Notes under the pieces: generated by a model
What the model was told of the DNA's origin: nothing
Database searches by the model: none
The model's input: only the letters and a program-made list of their open reading frames with translations
Program-made: the position numbers and the translations under genes
In this document: positions 25,763 through 35,133 of the stretch, piece after piece
How positions within the stretch are numbered: position 1 is the first letter of the stretch
How the letters are laid out: the number at the start of each line of letters is the position of its first letter
Assembly (NCBI RefSeq): GCF_024436055.1
Contig: NZ_JANFNH010000031.1
Location: forward strand, 16,503 to 80,502
Direction: 5' to 3'
DNA: 64,000 bases
Origin: Streptantibioticus rubrisoli
Lineage (GTDB): Bacteria > Actinomycetota > Actinomycetes > Streptomycetales > Streptomycetaceae

Positions 25763-28513
25763 ATGAACACGCAGACGGGTTGGCGTTGGTGCAGAAAGTG
25801 TCAGGGTTTGTTCTACGCTGCGGGCCCCACCCGAGGCGCCTGCCCCGTCGACAACCAGACACACGACAGCACTGGCAGCGCCCCTTATGCCATGCCGTAC
25901 GATGACGGCAACGCGCCGCATGCGCAAAGCGGCTGGCGCTGGTGTCAGAAGTGCCAGGGACTGTTCTACGCCCTCAATCCCGACCAAGGCACCTGCCCCG
26001 CAGATCGCCAAGCTCACGACAGCAGCGGCAGTGCCCCTTATGCCATGCCGTACGATGACGGCAACGCGCCGCATGCGCAAAGCGGCTGGCGCTGGTGTCA
26101 GAAGTGCCAGGGACTGTTCTACGCCCTCAATCCCGACCAAGGCACCTGCCCCGCGGATCGCCAAGCTCACGACAGCAGCGGCAGCGCCTCCTACGGCACC
26201 CCCTTCGACGTGCCGACGACGGCGACCGTCGCTCCCGATCCCATCGATGTTCTGGCACCGAAGGGTGACGGCACGGGATCAGCCGTCGTGACTGTCAGCG
26301 GATTTACTGCGCCGACACAGCTGACCGCAACCCTGTCCCAGGCCGGCAATCAACTACGGGCGGTCCGGTATTACGAGGCTGCGACGACGGTAACGGAGCC
26401 ACTGCATCGAGAAGACTGGCCCCCCGCGTGGCTTCCTCCCGGCCATCCCCCCAACCCGCTTCCTCTGGCGACTTACACCGAGTACGGAGAGGCAAAAGTC
26501 GACGGCACGCAGCCGGTCAGTGTATCGCCCGGTGACACCATCACATACGTGATCGAAGCGACAGGGCTCACCGTTTGGCCTCCCGTCACTGGCATGCTGA
26601 ATATCAAAGGCGATGGATGGCTAGCTCCCATTGCGGTGCCGGTGTCGGTGCGTGTCAACCCGCTTACCTTGACTGTGGATTCCAGCCCTCTTACGATCCA
26701 GCAGAACAATTCGGGAGCGCTTGGCTTGCAGGTCAGCTCAGTGTCCCCCCAAACCGAACAACTCACCGTCTCCGGTTTCGGGACGGGTGTCACGACGGAC
26801 ACCTTGCCCCTGCTCATTCCCGCAGGATCGACAGTTGCCGGCGCCTTGGCGATCCACACCGGCCCTCAGACACCGGTCGGTAAGGTTGTCGACTTCACCC
26901 TACAGTCGGGAACGGCGCTCCAGGCCGGGAGTCCGGACATCGAGGTCTCGGTGGCGGAGATGACGGTCTCCCTGACTGGGCCCTTGATCTATGCTGCGGC
27001 AGCCGGCAGCGACGTCAGCGTTCCGGTGCGCGTGTCACTCAACGAGACGACGGAGAACACCGACATCACGTTCTCGGCCAAACCACCTCCGGAAACCGCC
27101 AAACCGCCACTAGGAATCTCGCAGGTCTTCAGCCTCAGCACTCGCCACTTCGAGCTGAACAATTTTTCCGTCACCGACCTCTCGCATCTCCCACAGCGGA
27201 TAGAACGCACCAAGAACCTGGATCCTTCGGGCAGCACCACTGAAACACTCGTTCTGCACGTGAGCGACACCGCACCCGGTGGGCAGTTCACGGTCACGTT
27301 CGCATGGCAGGCGTTCAACGGCCAACAGACCGGCACGTTCCAGGTCCAGATCAATGTGGCGGTCCGCAGTCGCACGTTCAGCTGGAACATCAGCAGCGGT
27401 GGGCTGGCGGCATTGGGAGGGGCGGCGCAGTTCACCATCTCCAGTGACGGCACCACGCGCTGGAGCGGCTACGCGCATAACAGCGGCGTCGACAACTACG
27501 ACTGGGGTTTCAGCGCGGTTATCAAGCCACAGAACACCGAGACCCCGGTTCTTGCCGTTGCTCACCACGGCCACCTCGGCGCACGGGAGCCTGCGGCCTC
27601 CGACCAATGGGACAACACCACTCCGCCGCAGGATCCGGACCCGAACCGTGTGGTACCCAAGGTTCCGTCCACCGGCCCCAATCTCATCGCCTGGCACTTC
27701 GACGACTACGCAACGGCCACCGCGACTCCGAATACTCAGTACTCCAGCGGAATCGGAGAATTCCTCGAAACCGCCCTCGTTGATATCGGGGGATTCTTCC
27801 TCGGCACGACGCCCGTAGGACAGGTGCTCGGTGTTGTCATCTTCATCGGCATCGAGGCTGGCGACCTACTGCAGTCGGGGTCGTTCGTGCACGGGGCCCG
27901 TATCGCCGAGGGAATCCTGTGGGTGTTGGGCCCGTCCAACATGCTCTTGGCCCTTGCCGCAGCCGCGATCGGGGAAATCGGAGATGCCTCGCATGAAATA
28001 GAGCAGGCAGATTACGACTTCGCGAATCAGGTGTACGCTGATTCCGAGGGAAAAACAACACTGCCGCCACGAGAGAACATCCTGGTCACGAACACGATCG
28101 GCAAAGGCAACAGGCCCTTCACGTTCGAGAACTTCGAGCGGAAGATCGTCATGAACATGGGAGCCATCTCCGGCTTGAAGAATGGGATCACAGCTGACAC
28201 TGATGTACCAGGGGAGACGTTGATTCACGAGCTGTGCCACGCATGGCAGCTCACGCATAACGCTTCCTCTCCGGATCTGCTGAGTAAGTTCTTGACCGCA
28301 AGATTCCAGGACTCAGCCGCATACGACTACGGCCCCGCAGGCCCATCGTTCGATGATTTCGGGCTTGAGGCGCAGGCACAGATCGTTCAAGACTGGTTCG
28401 TGGGCAGACGCAAGCGCAACGAGGAGCCGCCGACTGGCCAGCGAATGGATCCGGCCAGCCCCTATTACAGGTACATCGTCGGCAATATCCGGCTGGGGCA
28501 GTACGACGACTGA
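25763..28513 (+). CDS. Putative metallopeptidase with three N-terminal Cys-rich repeats
   Basis: A 916-residue protein with no signal peptide. Residues 6-158 are three 51-residue repeats, each with GWRWCxKCQGLFYA, a later CPxDxQxHDSxGS and an aromatic/proline end. The CxxC plus later Cys and His suggest zinc binding. Several beta-rich Ig-like segments follow to about residue 600, then a hydrophobic stretch near 690-735 (TTPVGQVLGVVIFIGIEAGD). HELCHAWQ (His822, Glu823, His826) is a zincin HExxH motif inside GETLIHELCHAWQL. ATG 25763 follows AAAGAGGA. The GWRWCxKCQ motif recurs in proteins of soil actinobacteria, usually singly. A role as toxin or surface enzyme is speculation. Confidence 0.75.
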   Translation: MNTQTGWRWCRKCQGLFYAAGPTRGACPVDNQTHDSTGSAPYAMPYDDGNAPHAQSGWRWCQKCQGLFYALNPDQGTCPADRQAHDSSGSAPYAMPYDDGNAPHAQSGWRWCQKCQGLFYALNPDQGTCPADRQAHDSSGSASYGTPFDVPTTATVAPDPIDVLAPKGDGTGSAVVTVSGFTAPTQLTATLSQAGNQLRAVRYYEAATTVTEPLHREDWPPAWLPPGHPPNPLPLATYTEYGEAKVDGTQPVSVSPGDTITYVIEATGLTVWPPVTGMLNIKGDGWLAPIAVPVSVRVNPLTLTVDSSPLTIQQNNSGALGLQVSSVSPQTEQLTVSGFGTGVTTDTLPLLIPAGSTVAGALAIHTGPQTPVGKVVDFTLQSGTALQAGSPDIEVSVAEMTVSLTGPLIYAAAAGSDVSVPVRVSLNETTENTDITFSAKPPPETAKPPLGISQVFSLSTRHFELNNFSVTDLSHLPQRIERTKNLDPSGSTTETLVLHVSDTAPGGQFTVTFAWQAFNGQQTGTFQVQINVAVRSRTFSWNISSGGLAALGGAAQFTISSDGTTRWSGYAHNSGVDNYDWGFSAVIKPQNTETPVLAVAHHGHLGAREPAASDQWDNTTPPQDPDPNRVVPKVPSTGPNLIAWHFDDYATATATPNTQYSSGIGEFLETALVDIGGFFLGTTPVGQVLGVVIFIGIEAGDLLQSGSFVHGARIAEGILWVLGPSNMLLALAAAAIGEIGDASHEIEQADYDFANQVYADSEGKTTLPPRENILVTNTIGKGNRPFTFENFERKIVMNMGAISGLKNGITADTDVPGETLIHELCHAWQLTHNASSPDLLSKFLTARFQDSAAYDYGPAGPSFDDFGLEAQAQIVQDWFVGRRKRNEEPPTGQRMDPASPYYRYIVGNIRLGQYDD
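25778..26236 (+). repeat. 153-bp coding tandem repeat x3
   Basis: Units begin at the GWRW codons at 25778, 25931 and 26084. Units 2 and 3 are nearly identical in DNA (about two differences over 150 bp), unit 1 is diverged. This implies a recent duplication of one 51-codon module. Confidence 0.9.
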
Positions 28514-29107
28514 CCGCAGATACCCTGCCCGCCCCGCATCACTTCACTGAGCGGCGTATCCACCCACGAGCCCACGAAGATCCGCCGGACACGCCCTAGC
28601 GGGCTCTCCGGCCCAGGAGCCGGCGCGCCCGACCTACTCACCGGTTGGGCCCGGGGCGTCATCAACTCGTGTAAGTGGTCCTTTAGTTGTGTCCTCGTAT
28701 ATGGCAGCGTCAACTGCTTGTGGGGGCCTCTTCCGTGGCCTTTCAGGGTGTGAACGTCTTGGCCGTGCAGAGGATGGAAGCAACGTCCGGCACGCACCAC
28801 CGCTGCGGAATTGTCTACGCCGACTTGCCTGGGGCTGGTCTGGTTCACTGGCATCGTCAACTCGGGATCCGGTTCCGATGGGTGACCCGTGGGTGTCCTG
28901 TTCGAGCCGACCGGTCTTGGGGGTGTTAACGAGCAGCGAACCAGGAAACAAGTGAGCCGGTAGGGGCTTTTGGCCTCGTCGCAGTTGTCGTGGGCCGGGG
29001 TTGGTGGTGGAGGGAACCTCGTGCGGGGAGAGGGTTTCCGGCTTGCAGGAGGTGGGGTGGGCGGCGCGGATAGCCTGCGGGGAAGAGTAAGCGGATAGGC
29101 CGGGGCG
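28514..29107. other. No recognisable gene
   Basis: Only compositional open frames. A short hairpin (CTCCGGCCCAGGAGCCGG near 28605) might end the metallopeptidase transcript. Confidence 0.35.
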
Positions 29108-29416
29108 ATGGGCCGGTCACGGTCGGAGCAGGTCGCCGCGGCGATGGCCGCACTGGGGATGTACTTCGCAGGGAGCACTTCCGAGGAGTTCGCCGAGGAA
29201 GTGGCTCGGCTTGGCGAGGTGCGTGCTGCTCGGTGTTGTTGCAGGCCGGGGCGGTGGTGGCTGATGGGTGGTTCTGGATGAGGAAGCCTGTCGCGTGGCG
29301 TGGGAGCAGTTCGCTGCCGCTGGGGCTGGGCTGGGTGAGGAGTCGGGGAAGCGAGTGGAGTTCATTGGCTGGCGGGTGTTGCGGGCTGGTATCCGGCTGC
29401 GGCTGAGGGCGCAGAA
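29108..29416 (+). pseudogene. Small helical protein gene with two frameshifts
   Basis: Starting at ATG 29108 the frame reads MGRSRSEQVAAAMAALGMYF and EEFAEEVARLGEVRAAR. It then has to shift to VLLQAGAVVADGWFW and again to LDEEACRVAWEQFAAAGAGL and VEFIGWRVLRAGIRLRLR. The pieces join into one plausible helical protein of about 100 residues. Two frame breaks within 60 bp suggest decay or sequence error. Function unknown. Confidence 0.45.
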
Positions 29417-29729
29417 CGATTGCCGTCGCTGCTCCTCACGGGGGATTGCGAGCACGCGGCAGATCCGCTGGATGCCGAACTTGGCGCGGTTTTCGGCGAT
29501 GAAGTCCCAGCGGCGGGGGCTCGCTTCACCTCTTGGACGAAGCGCAGGATCTCGCGCTTTGCTGCCGTTCTTTCCCGCCTTCAGCGGCCGGGCATTGTCC
29601 GCCCGCGGCCGGGCCGGCTCCTTTGCCTCGCTCCCGCCCGCGTCACGGCGTCCGGGCACGGCCTAAGCGTTGTCCCGCAACTGCGGGTGAGACTGGGCAT
29701 CGGGGGATCGGCGTGGCTATGGTGCCCGC

Positions 29730-30113
29730 ATGACGGATCAGATAGCTGGCGCAGAAGGCGCCCCGCTGGCTAGGCCGGAACTGCACACGGTGTTGCTGGA
29801 ACTTGAGCGGGAGTTGGACGCCGATCCCGCCGAAGTCTTCGACCTTCTGGTTCCCCAGCTTGCGCCCGCCGACGGACACACGAAGTTCGCTGTCTACCCG
29901 CACTGCCTCACAGCTGTCATGCAGGGTGACTGGTGGTACCGGGGAGAATATCGGGTGAGTGCTGCTCCTAGGGGTGCGAGGGTTTCGTACACGGTGGTCA
30001 ACGTTGCGCAGGAGCAGCACGAGGGTGGGAATCTCATCAGCAAGAGCACTGTCGCGGCGGCACCCGACGCCTTCGCACGACGCCTCGACGCTCTTGAAGA
30101 CTCGCTGCGTTGA
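29730..30113 (+). CDS. Small SRPBCC-like hypothetical protein
   Basis: A 127-residue soluble protein. The pattern of a leading helix (LHTVLLELERELDADPAEVF), central strands (HTKFAVYPHCLTAVMQGDWW, RGEYRVSAAPRGARVSYTVV) and a long C-terminal helix (DAFARRLDALEDSL) suggests a START/SRPBCC fold. The assignment is by shape only. ATG 29730; the stop precedes a transposase remnant by 17 bp. Confidence 0.6.
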   Translation: MTDQIAGAEGAPLARPELHTVLLELERELDADPAEVFDLLVPQLAPADGHTKFAVYPHCLTAVMQGDWWYRGEYRVSAAPRGARVSYTVVNVAQEQHEGGNLISKSTVAAAPDAFARRLDALEDSLR

Positions 30114-30130
30114 GGTGACATGATCTCGGG

Positions 30131-30985
30131 ATGGCTGGTGTTCTCACGGCGTCCGAGTCGTCCCGGATAGCTCCCTTCACCGGGCTGAACCCGCGGCAGT
30201 TCAGCAAGCTGATCAACGCGCTGCGGCGTGAAGGTGCGGACCCTGTGCGCAAGGGCCGGCCCTGGAGCCTGCCACTGGAGGACCGGGTCCTGCTGGTTGC
30301 CACGTACTGGCGCACCAACCTGACCCTGCGACAGCTCCCGCTGCTTTTCGGCGCGTCGAAGTCTGCGGTCGAGCGTATCGTCGATCATCTGGGGCCGTCG
30401 CTGGCGCTGAAGCCGCACAAGCGGTTCCGCAGGGACGCGGTGCTGATCGTGGACGGCACTCTCGTGCCGACCCGCGACCACAGCATCGCCGCGCAATCGA
30501 AGAGCTACCGGTACTCCGCCAACCACCAGGTGGTCATCGACGCCGACGCGCGGCTGGTTGTCGCGGTAGGCCGACCAGTGCGCGGCAACCGCAACGACTG
30601 CAAGGCTTGAGAGTTGTTGGGCGCAAAGGAGGCCGTCGGCACGACCACGGTCATTGCGGATGGCGGCTACCGCGGCACTGGCCTGGTCATCCCGCACCGC
30701 CGCGAACTCGGCCGGGTCGAACTGCAGGCTGGGAAAGAGGAGCACAACGCCTCCCACCGCAAGGTCCGTGCCCGCGTCGAGCACGCTTTCGCCCGCATGA
30801 AGACCTGGAGGATCCTGCGCGACTGTCGTCTCAAGGGCCAAGGTGTGCATCACCAGGCCATGCTTGGGATCGCCCGTCTGCACAACCTCACCCTCGCATA
30901 CCGTCACCCGCGGGCCGTGGCCCGAGCGTTCCTGCACGCTGCACTTGTGGTAGGCGGAGTCGTTCGCCGTTTCCGCCCCCGGTGA
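30131..30985 (+). pseudogene. DDE transposase (IS5-group) with internal stop
   Basis: A near full-length transposase of a type abundant in Streptomyces: an HTH half (FTGLNPRQFSKLINALRREG, LTLRQLPLLFGASKSAVERI), VLIVDGTLVPTRDHSIA (first Asp), and NRNDCKA. A TGA at 30608 stands where relatives have TGG (NDCKAWE). The frame continues unchanged with VIADGGYRGTGLVIPHR (second Asp) and RVEHAFARMKTWRILRDC (Glu). A single nonsense change has inactivated an otherwise well-kept gene. Terminal repeats not identified. Confidence 0.8.
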
Positions 30986-31153
30986 GGTGCGCGGGGCCCC
31001 GAGGCGGACGGTGTGCGGAGCGGCGGTGAACCAGATGCCGGGTCTCGCCCGGGCCGCGCTCGTCGCGAACCCGACGGTGCCGGTGGCGGTCGGGGCAGCC
31101 GGCCCCCTTGCTTGCACCTTCCATGGTCGCGACGCACCGCTGTGTCGTGGTGT

Positions 31154-32350
31154 TCACGAGCCTGGGGTCGGCTCGCTGGGCCAGGGGATGTGCCGCCAGG
31201 GGCTCCCTGGGTCGTGGGTGAGGGTCCGGTGCGGGCCGAGTACCGAGCGGTATCTGTGCTCGAATTCCTGTTCACCGCCGCGCAGTACCGCGCCGAGCGC
31301 GTACCCCGCGGCGAACTCCTGCCATGAGCCGTAGGTCTCCCGGCACGCTCGACCGGCCCGCAGCACCGCCTGCTGGGCCTCGGTGGGCTCGCAGAAGCGC
31401 GCCCCCAGCCCCCACCGTGCGAGGGCCACGGCCTGCCCGGAGTCGTAGCCGTTGACCGACCGCACGAAGCCGTACGGTGGCAGGATTCCGTCTGCCTGGA
31501 GCCGTGCCTCGTAGCGCAGGATCCGGCCGATGAGGGACAGCACTGCCGCGGTCTGTGGTTCGGGGGTGCCGGTGTGCCGCAGCGCTGCCTCGGCCGTGCG
31601 GTGCCATACCTCGACGGGCGGCGGCGTGCCGTGGGCCTGGGCCAGTTCGGCGCGGATCCTGAGGACGAACTTCGGCTCGGGAGCGGTGGTGACGGCCTTG
31701 AGCAGGTGGTCCAGCCGACGCGACCACTGGCCGTGGTGGGTCACGTGCCACCAGTCGCGCAACCGTTCGGTGTCGGTGGGGTAGCTGTCGTAGACGTCCC
31801 CCAGGTCGTTCCACAGGACCTGCTCGTGGACCGCGAGGTGGGCGCCGCAGGCCAGCGCGTGGGCCAGCGGGCCGTGCAGCGGGCCGCTGTACCGGGTCAG
31901 CAGCTCGTCGTCGCCGTAGCCCGGCCGCGGCGCGCTCTTGGCGATCCGCCGCCACTTCCTGCGGTCCGCCTGCCGGGCGGGGAAGTACATCTCGCCCGGC
32001 GTCGCCGGGTTCACCACCAGCCACGCGTCGTCGTCGAGCCAACTGTCGGCGAGCAGCCGCAGGTTGGTAGGGGAGACGACGTGGTCCGGGCGGCGCGGCG
32101 GCAACTCGCCGCGGGTGCGCAGTGCGAGGCAGAGCCGACCGGCCGGGTCCCAGTGGGGGACGAAGGTGATGCTGTCCAGGTCGGCGTCCGCGTGCACTTT
32201 CAGGACGTCGACGAACATGGCGAAGTCCGCCAGCAGCCGCAGGAAGCCTTCACAGTCGCCGCGGCACTTGGCCGCGTACAGCAGTCGTTCGGCCTCGGTG
32301 GGCGGCTGCCACATCCCCCCGAACGTGCGTGTCAGGTCTGCGGTTTCCAT
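31154..32350 (-). CDS. DUF1266 domain protein
   Basis: A 398-residue soluble protein. The C-terminal 170 residues fit DUF1266: a pre-helix RYEARLQADGILPPYGFVRS, the AVALARWGLGARFCEPTEA block and YGSWQEFAAGYALGAVLRGG. The N-terminal half contains a possible SMI1/SseB-like sheet (LDSITFVPHWDPAGRLCLAL). DUF1266 proteins have no established biochemistry but occur near polymorphic-toxin loci. ATG at 32350 chosen; no good ribosome site, and the upstream 130 codons look non-coding and contain tandem repeats. Confidence 0.75.
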   Translation of the reverse strand: METADLTRTFGGMWQPPTEAERLLYAAKCRGDCEGFLRLLADFAMFVDVLKVHADADLDSITFVPHWDPAGRLCLALRTRGELPPRRPDHVVSPTNLRLLADSWLDDDAWLVVNPATPGEMYFPARQADRRKWRRIAKSAPRPGYGDDELLTRYSGPLHGPLAHALACGAHLAVHEQVLWNDLGDVYDSYPTDTERLRDWWHVTHHGQWSRRLDHLLKAVTTAPEPKFVLRIRAELAQAHGTPPPVEVWHRTAEAALRHTGTPEPQTAAVLSLIGRILRYEARLQADGILPPYGFVRSVNGYDSGQAVALARWGLGARFCEPTEAQQAVLRAGRACRETYGSWQEFAAGYALGAVLRGGEQEFEHRYRSVLGPHRTLTHDPGSPWRHIPWPSEPTPGS

Positions 32351-32486
32351 GGGAGGCGACTCTACTGAGCCGCCCAACCGCCCAACCGGCGTGGGCAGGT
32401 GGGGCGGTGGCCAGGTGGTTCGCTTCGGTCGCCGGGGTTGTGTGCGGTGGCTGTTGCGCCCGGACGCCGTTCGTTGCTGTCCCGGC

Positions 32487-32542
32487 GGAAAGCGGAAAGC
32501 GGAAAGCGGAAAGCGGATGGCGGATGGCGGATGGCGGATGGC
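32487..32542. repeat. Tandem heptamers (GGAAAGC)x4 then (GGATGGC)x4
   Basis: Eight consecutive 7-bp units occupy 56 bp: four exact GGAAAGC (32487-32514) followed by four exact GGATGGC (32515-32542). They sit between the TetR gene end (32566) and the DUF1266 start. Confidence 0.9.
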
Positions 32543-32565
32543 GGGACTCGGCGCTGGTGCGGTGG

Positions 32566-33270
32566 TCAGTGGTTCGTTGGTGTGGTGTGGGGTGTGTCCG
32601 TTGGCGGGTCCGGGGTGAGGTGGGCGGCGAACTCCTCGTGCGCGGGGGCTGTGGGCAGTTGGCGGGTGGTGTTGGGGCGCAGGCCGTCGAGGAAGATGCC
32701 GACGTGGCGGGTGACCAGTGCGTCGGCTTGCTGCTGTGGGAGGTGGGGCAGGGGGCGGCACACGAGCGCGGTGGTGGTGATCAGGTCCACCGCGGTGACG
32801 TCTGGACGTACCGCGTGGTGCTCGCGCGCGGCGGACAGGACCTCTTCGAGGGCGGCTGCGATCTGCCGTTGCAGGTCACGGGCCTGGGGGGCGTTGGTGA
32901 CGGGGCCGCCGATGAGGGGCAGCACCAGCATCTCCCGGTTGGCCACCAGGTCCAGTATGAACGTCTCCAGGGCGCCCAGCGGGTCGGTTCGCGCGGTTTG
33001 TGCCGCGGTGCGGGCGGCGTCGAGGACCACGGTGAAGCCGTCCAGGACGACTTGGGTGATCAGCGCGTCGCGGTCGGGGAATCGCCGGTAGAGGGTGGCG
33101 ATGTTCACGCCGGCTCGGCGGGCGATCTCGTCCAGCGGTGCGGCGGTGCCCAGTTCGCGGAAGGCGGTGCGGGCGGCGGCCAGGACCTGGGCGCGGTTGC
33201 GTGCGGCGTCAGCGCGCAACCGGGGGCGCGTGGTCTTGCCGGGAGGGGTGCTGGCGGTCACCTCGATCAC
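32566..33270 (-). CDS. TetR-family transcriptional regulator
   Basis: A 234-residue TetR repressor. The HTH is at about residues 25-72 (RNRAQVLAAARTAFRELGTA, IARRAGVNIATLYRRFPDRD). A ligand domain follows (QTARTDPLGALETFILDLVA, LITTTALVCRPLPHL) and a Thr/Pro-rich tail (PDPPTDTPHTTPTNH). GTG start at 33270 by frame extent; GTG 33258 is also possible. It is divergent from the SDR gene at 33495 with a dyad between, so it probably represses the SDR. Confidence 0.85.
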   Translation of the reverse strand: MIEVTASTPPGKTTRPRLRADAARNRAQVLAAARTAFRELGTAAPLDEIARRAGVNIATLYRRFPDRDALITQVVLDGFTVVLDAARTAAQTARTDPLGALETFILDLVANREMLVLPLIGGPVTNAPQARDLQRQIAAALEEVLSAAREHHAVRPDVTAVDLITTTALVCRPLPHLPQQQADALVTRHVGIFLDGLRPNTTRQLPTAPAHEEFAAHLTPDPPTDTPHTTPTNH

Positions 33271-33318
33271 TTTCCCTGTCTGCGCGTGCGGGTGCTCCTG
33301 CTGAGACTACGGCAGCAT

Positions 33319-33342
33319 TAAGCGAAGTATTTCCTGCGCTTA
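33319..33342. promoter_or_regulatory. TetR operator dyad
   Basis: TAAGCG (33319-33324) and CGCTTA (33337-33342) form a perfect inverted repeat with a 12-bp spacer in an AT-rich patch, 49 bp upstream of the TetR start and on the promoter side of the SDR gene. Confidence 0.5.
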
Positions 33343-33494
33343 GTGGTAGTGTCGAAGGACCGGCCCCTTGCGGCGGAACGGGAGGTTCCCGGCGAGGTGG
33401 TGCTCGCGCCACATGGGCTGGTCCCCCCTTGTGGGGAACCGCTCCAGCAGGCGGCTCCCCTTGTGCTTTCGATGCGACGAAGAGGCGAGAAGAG

Positions 33495-34280
33495 ATGACA
33501 GCAATGGCAGACACGCGGTTCGCGGGCAAGGCCGCGGTGGTCACCGGTGGCAGCCGGGGAATCGGAGCGGCGGTCGCCGCCCGGCTGGCCAGCGAAGGCG
33601 CGGCCGTGGCCATCGGCTACCGGGGCAATCAAGAGGCCGCCGACAAGCTGGTCGCCGCGCTGCGGGCCGACGGCGCGCGGGCGTTCGCGATGCGGGCCGA
33701 CGTGGCCGACCCCGACCAGACCAAGGCGCTGGTCGAGCAGGCGGTGGCAGAGTTCGGACAGCTTGACGTTCTCGCCTCCTGCGCGGGCATCGAGCACTTC
33801 GATGTCTTGGAGAACATCGCCCCGGCCGACTTCGACCGCGTCTTCACCGTCAACACCCGCGGCCAGCTGTTCGCCGTCCAGCACGCCGCATCGCGTATGG
33901 GCGAAGGAGGCAGGATCGTTGTGACCTCCTCGGTCAGCGCCTCCCGCGCGGTCTTCGGGCACACCCTGTACGCCGCGTCCAAGGCCGCGGTGGAATCGAT
34001 GGTCCTCAACCTCTCCGCCGAACTCGGCCAGCGCGGCATCGCCATCAACGCCATCGCGCCCGGTGGCACCGCCACCGACATGGCCGCCGACGTCGCCGAC
34101 AGGTACCAGCACCCCCAACTGGCCGACAAGGTCTCGCTGACCGACTGGCTGAAGGCCCACGGAGCTCTCGGCCGACTGGCCGAACCTGCGGAGATCGCCG
34201 CCGGGTACGCCTTCCTCGCCTCCGACGACGCCGCGTACATGACCGGCCGCACCCTGCAGATCGACGGCGGCTACTTCTAG
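33495..34280 (+). CDS. Short-chain dehydrogenase/reductase (classical SDR)
   Basis: A 261-residue classical SDR: TGGSRGIG cofactor loop near residues 17-24, the DVADPDQTKAL adenine pocket, the CAG variant of the NAG motif (SCAGIEHFDV), catalytic Ser in VVTSSVSASRA, YAASK (Tyr/Lys) near 161-165, and the C-terminal YMTGRTLQIDGGYF. An arginine in the GYRGNQE segment after the first strand favours NADPH. ATG 33495 follows a GAGAAGAG stretch. It reduces a ketone or oxidises an alcohol; the substrate is not evident. Confidence 0.9.
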   Translation: MTAMADTRFAGKAAVVTGGSRGIGAAVAARLASEGAAVAIGYRGNQEAADKLVAALRADGARAFAMRADVADPDQTKALVEQAVAEFGQLDVLASCAGIEHFDVLENIAPADFDRVFTVNTRGQLFAVQHAASRMGEGGRIVVTSSVSASRAVFGHTLYAASKAAVESMVLNLSAELGQRGIAINAIAPGGTATDMAADVADRYQHPQLADKVSLTDWLKAHGALGRLAEPAEIAAGYAFLASDDAAYMTGRTLQIDGGYF

Positions 34281-34319
34281 ACGCTCCGCTGGAAGCGCGG
34301 TGAGGGGCCGCCGCTCGTC

Positions 34320-35106
34320 CGCGGCACTGTTGCGGCTGGCCGCGCGGTCCCCGGCGCCCCCCGGGCTCTAATGCCGTGGCCCGTGCGGTCGCGGAGCCGT
34401 CTTCGTCGTCCCCGTCCAGGAGCAGGGAACGGGAGTGCAACAGGTTGGCCAGTAGCAGATGCCCGGCGTCAGCCGCACCGAGGGTGAGCAGCCCGGGGTA
34501 GGGGGGCGCCTCCCGCGCTGCATGGGCATCCAGCAGGGGCGCTGCGGCGTCCAGAGCCCAGCAGCCGTCGCGCGGCCCGGTGGTGAACGGCGTTATGGGA
34601 GAAGTGCCCGGGTCGTTGACGAGCGGGTGCGCGGTGCGGTCGGTGACCTGCGCGCCCCGCGCGGTCGGCAACTCGATGCCGGAAGCGGCCCGTTGGTGGG
34701 CGAGCGTGCGCAAGGCGAGGTCGAGCCGGGTGACGCTGAGCGGTTCAGCGGAGGCCTGCGGGGCCTGCTCCAGGCGGGTCGGGCGGGGGTCGATAGCGAT
34801 CGTCTCCCCGGCCTTGCGGTGACGCTGCTGCAGGATCCGCGTGAGGGTTGCCGCCGTCGTTTCCCGGCTGTTGATCAGCGGACGGTGGGGCGGGGGCTTG
34901 AGCTGCTGGTCGGGGATGATCAGGTCGGGGTCGGTGGAATGCCCACCGCCTGGCTGTGGTTGGCCCCTTGTCGAGTTGGAAGGTCTCGGGTACTTCGTGA
35001 TGTCCCCGAACTCCTTGTCTGCGATCTGCGGCAGGTTGTCCCCGGCCTTGGGGTGATGCTGCAGGATCCGCTTCACGCCGGGGGAGCCGAGCAGTCCGGC
35101 CGTCAT
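34320..35106 (-). pseudogene. Broken LysM-domain (BTAD-regulator-like) protein gene
   Basis: The minus strand begins with a LysM-like stretch: HHPKAGDNLPQIADKEFGDI, then (after a frame break near 34985) FQLDKG, and back to QPQPGGGHSTDPDLIIP. It continues with SVTRLDLALRTLAHQRAASG, a GCWALDAAAPLLDAHAA block and YPGLLTLGAADAGHLLLANL up to LLLDGD. This order is seen in large Streptomyces membrane-anchored LysM proteins linked to BTAD regulators. Both the membrane N-terminus and the C-terminal half are missing. Confidence 0.5.
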
Positions 35107-35133
35107 AGCGCTAACACCCGTGCCGCGATGAGC

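Noticed and set aside
25778..26236. Regular repeats that could suggest a CRISPR array
   Set aside because: The 153-bp units are in-frame coding modules without spacers.
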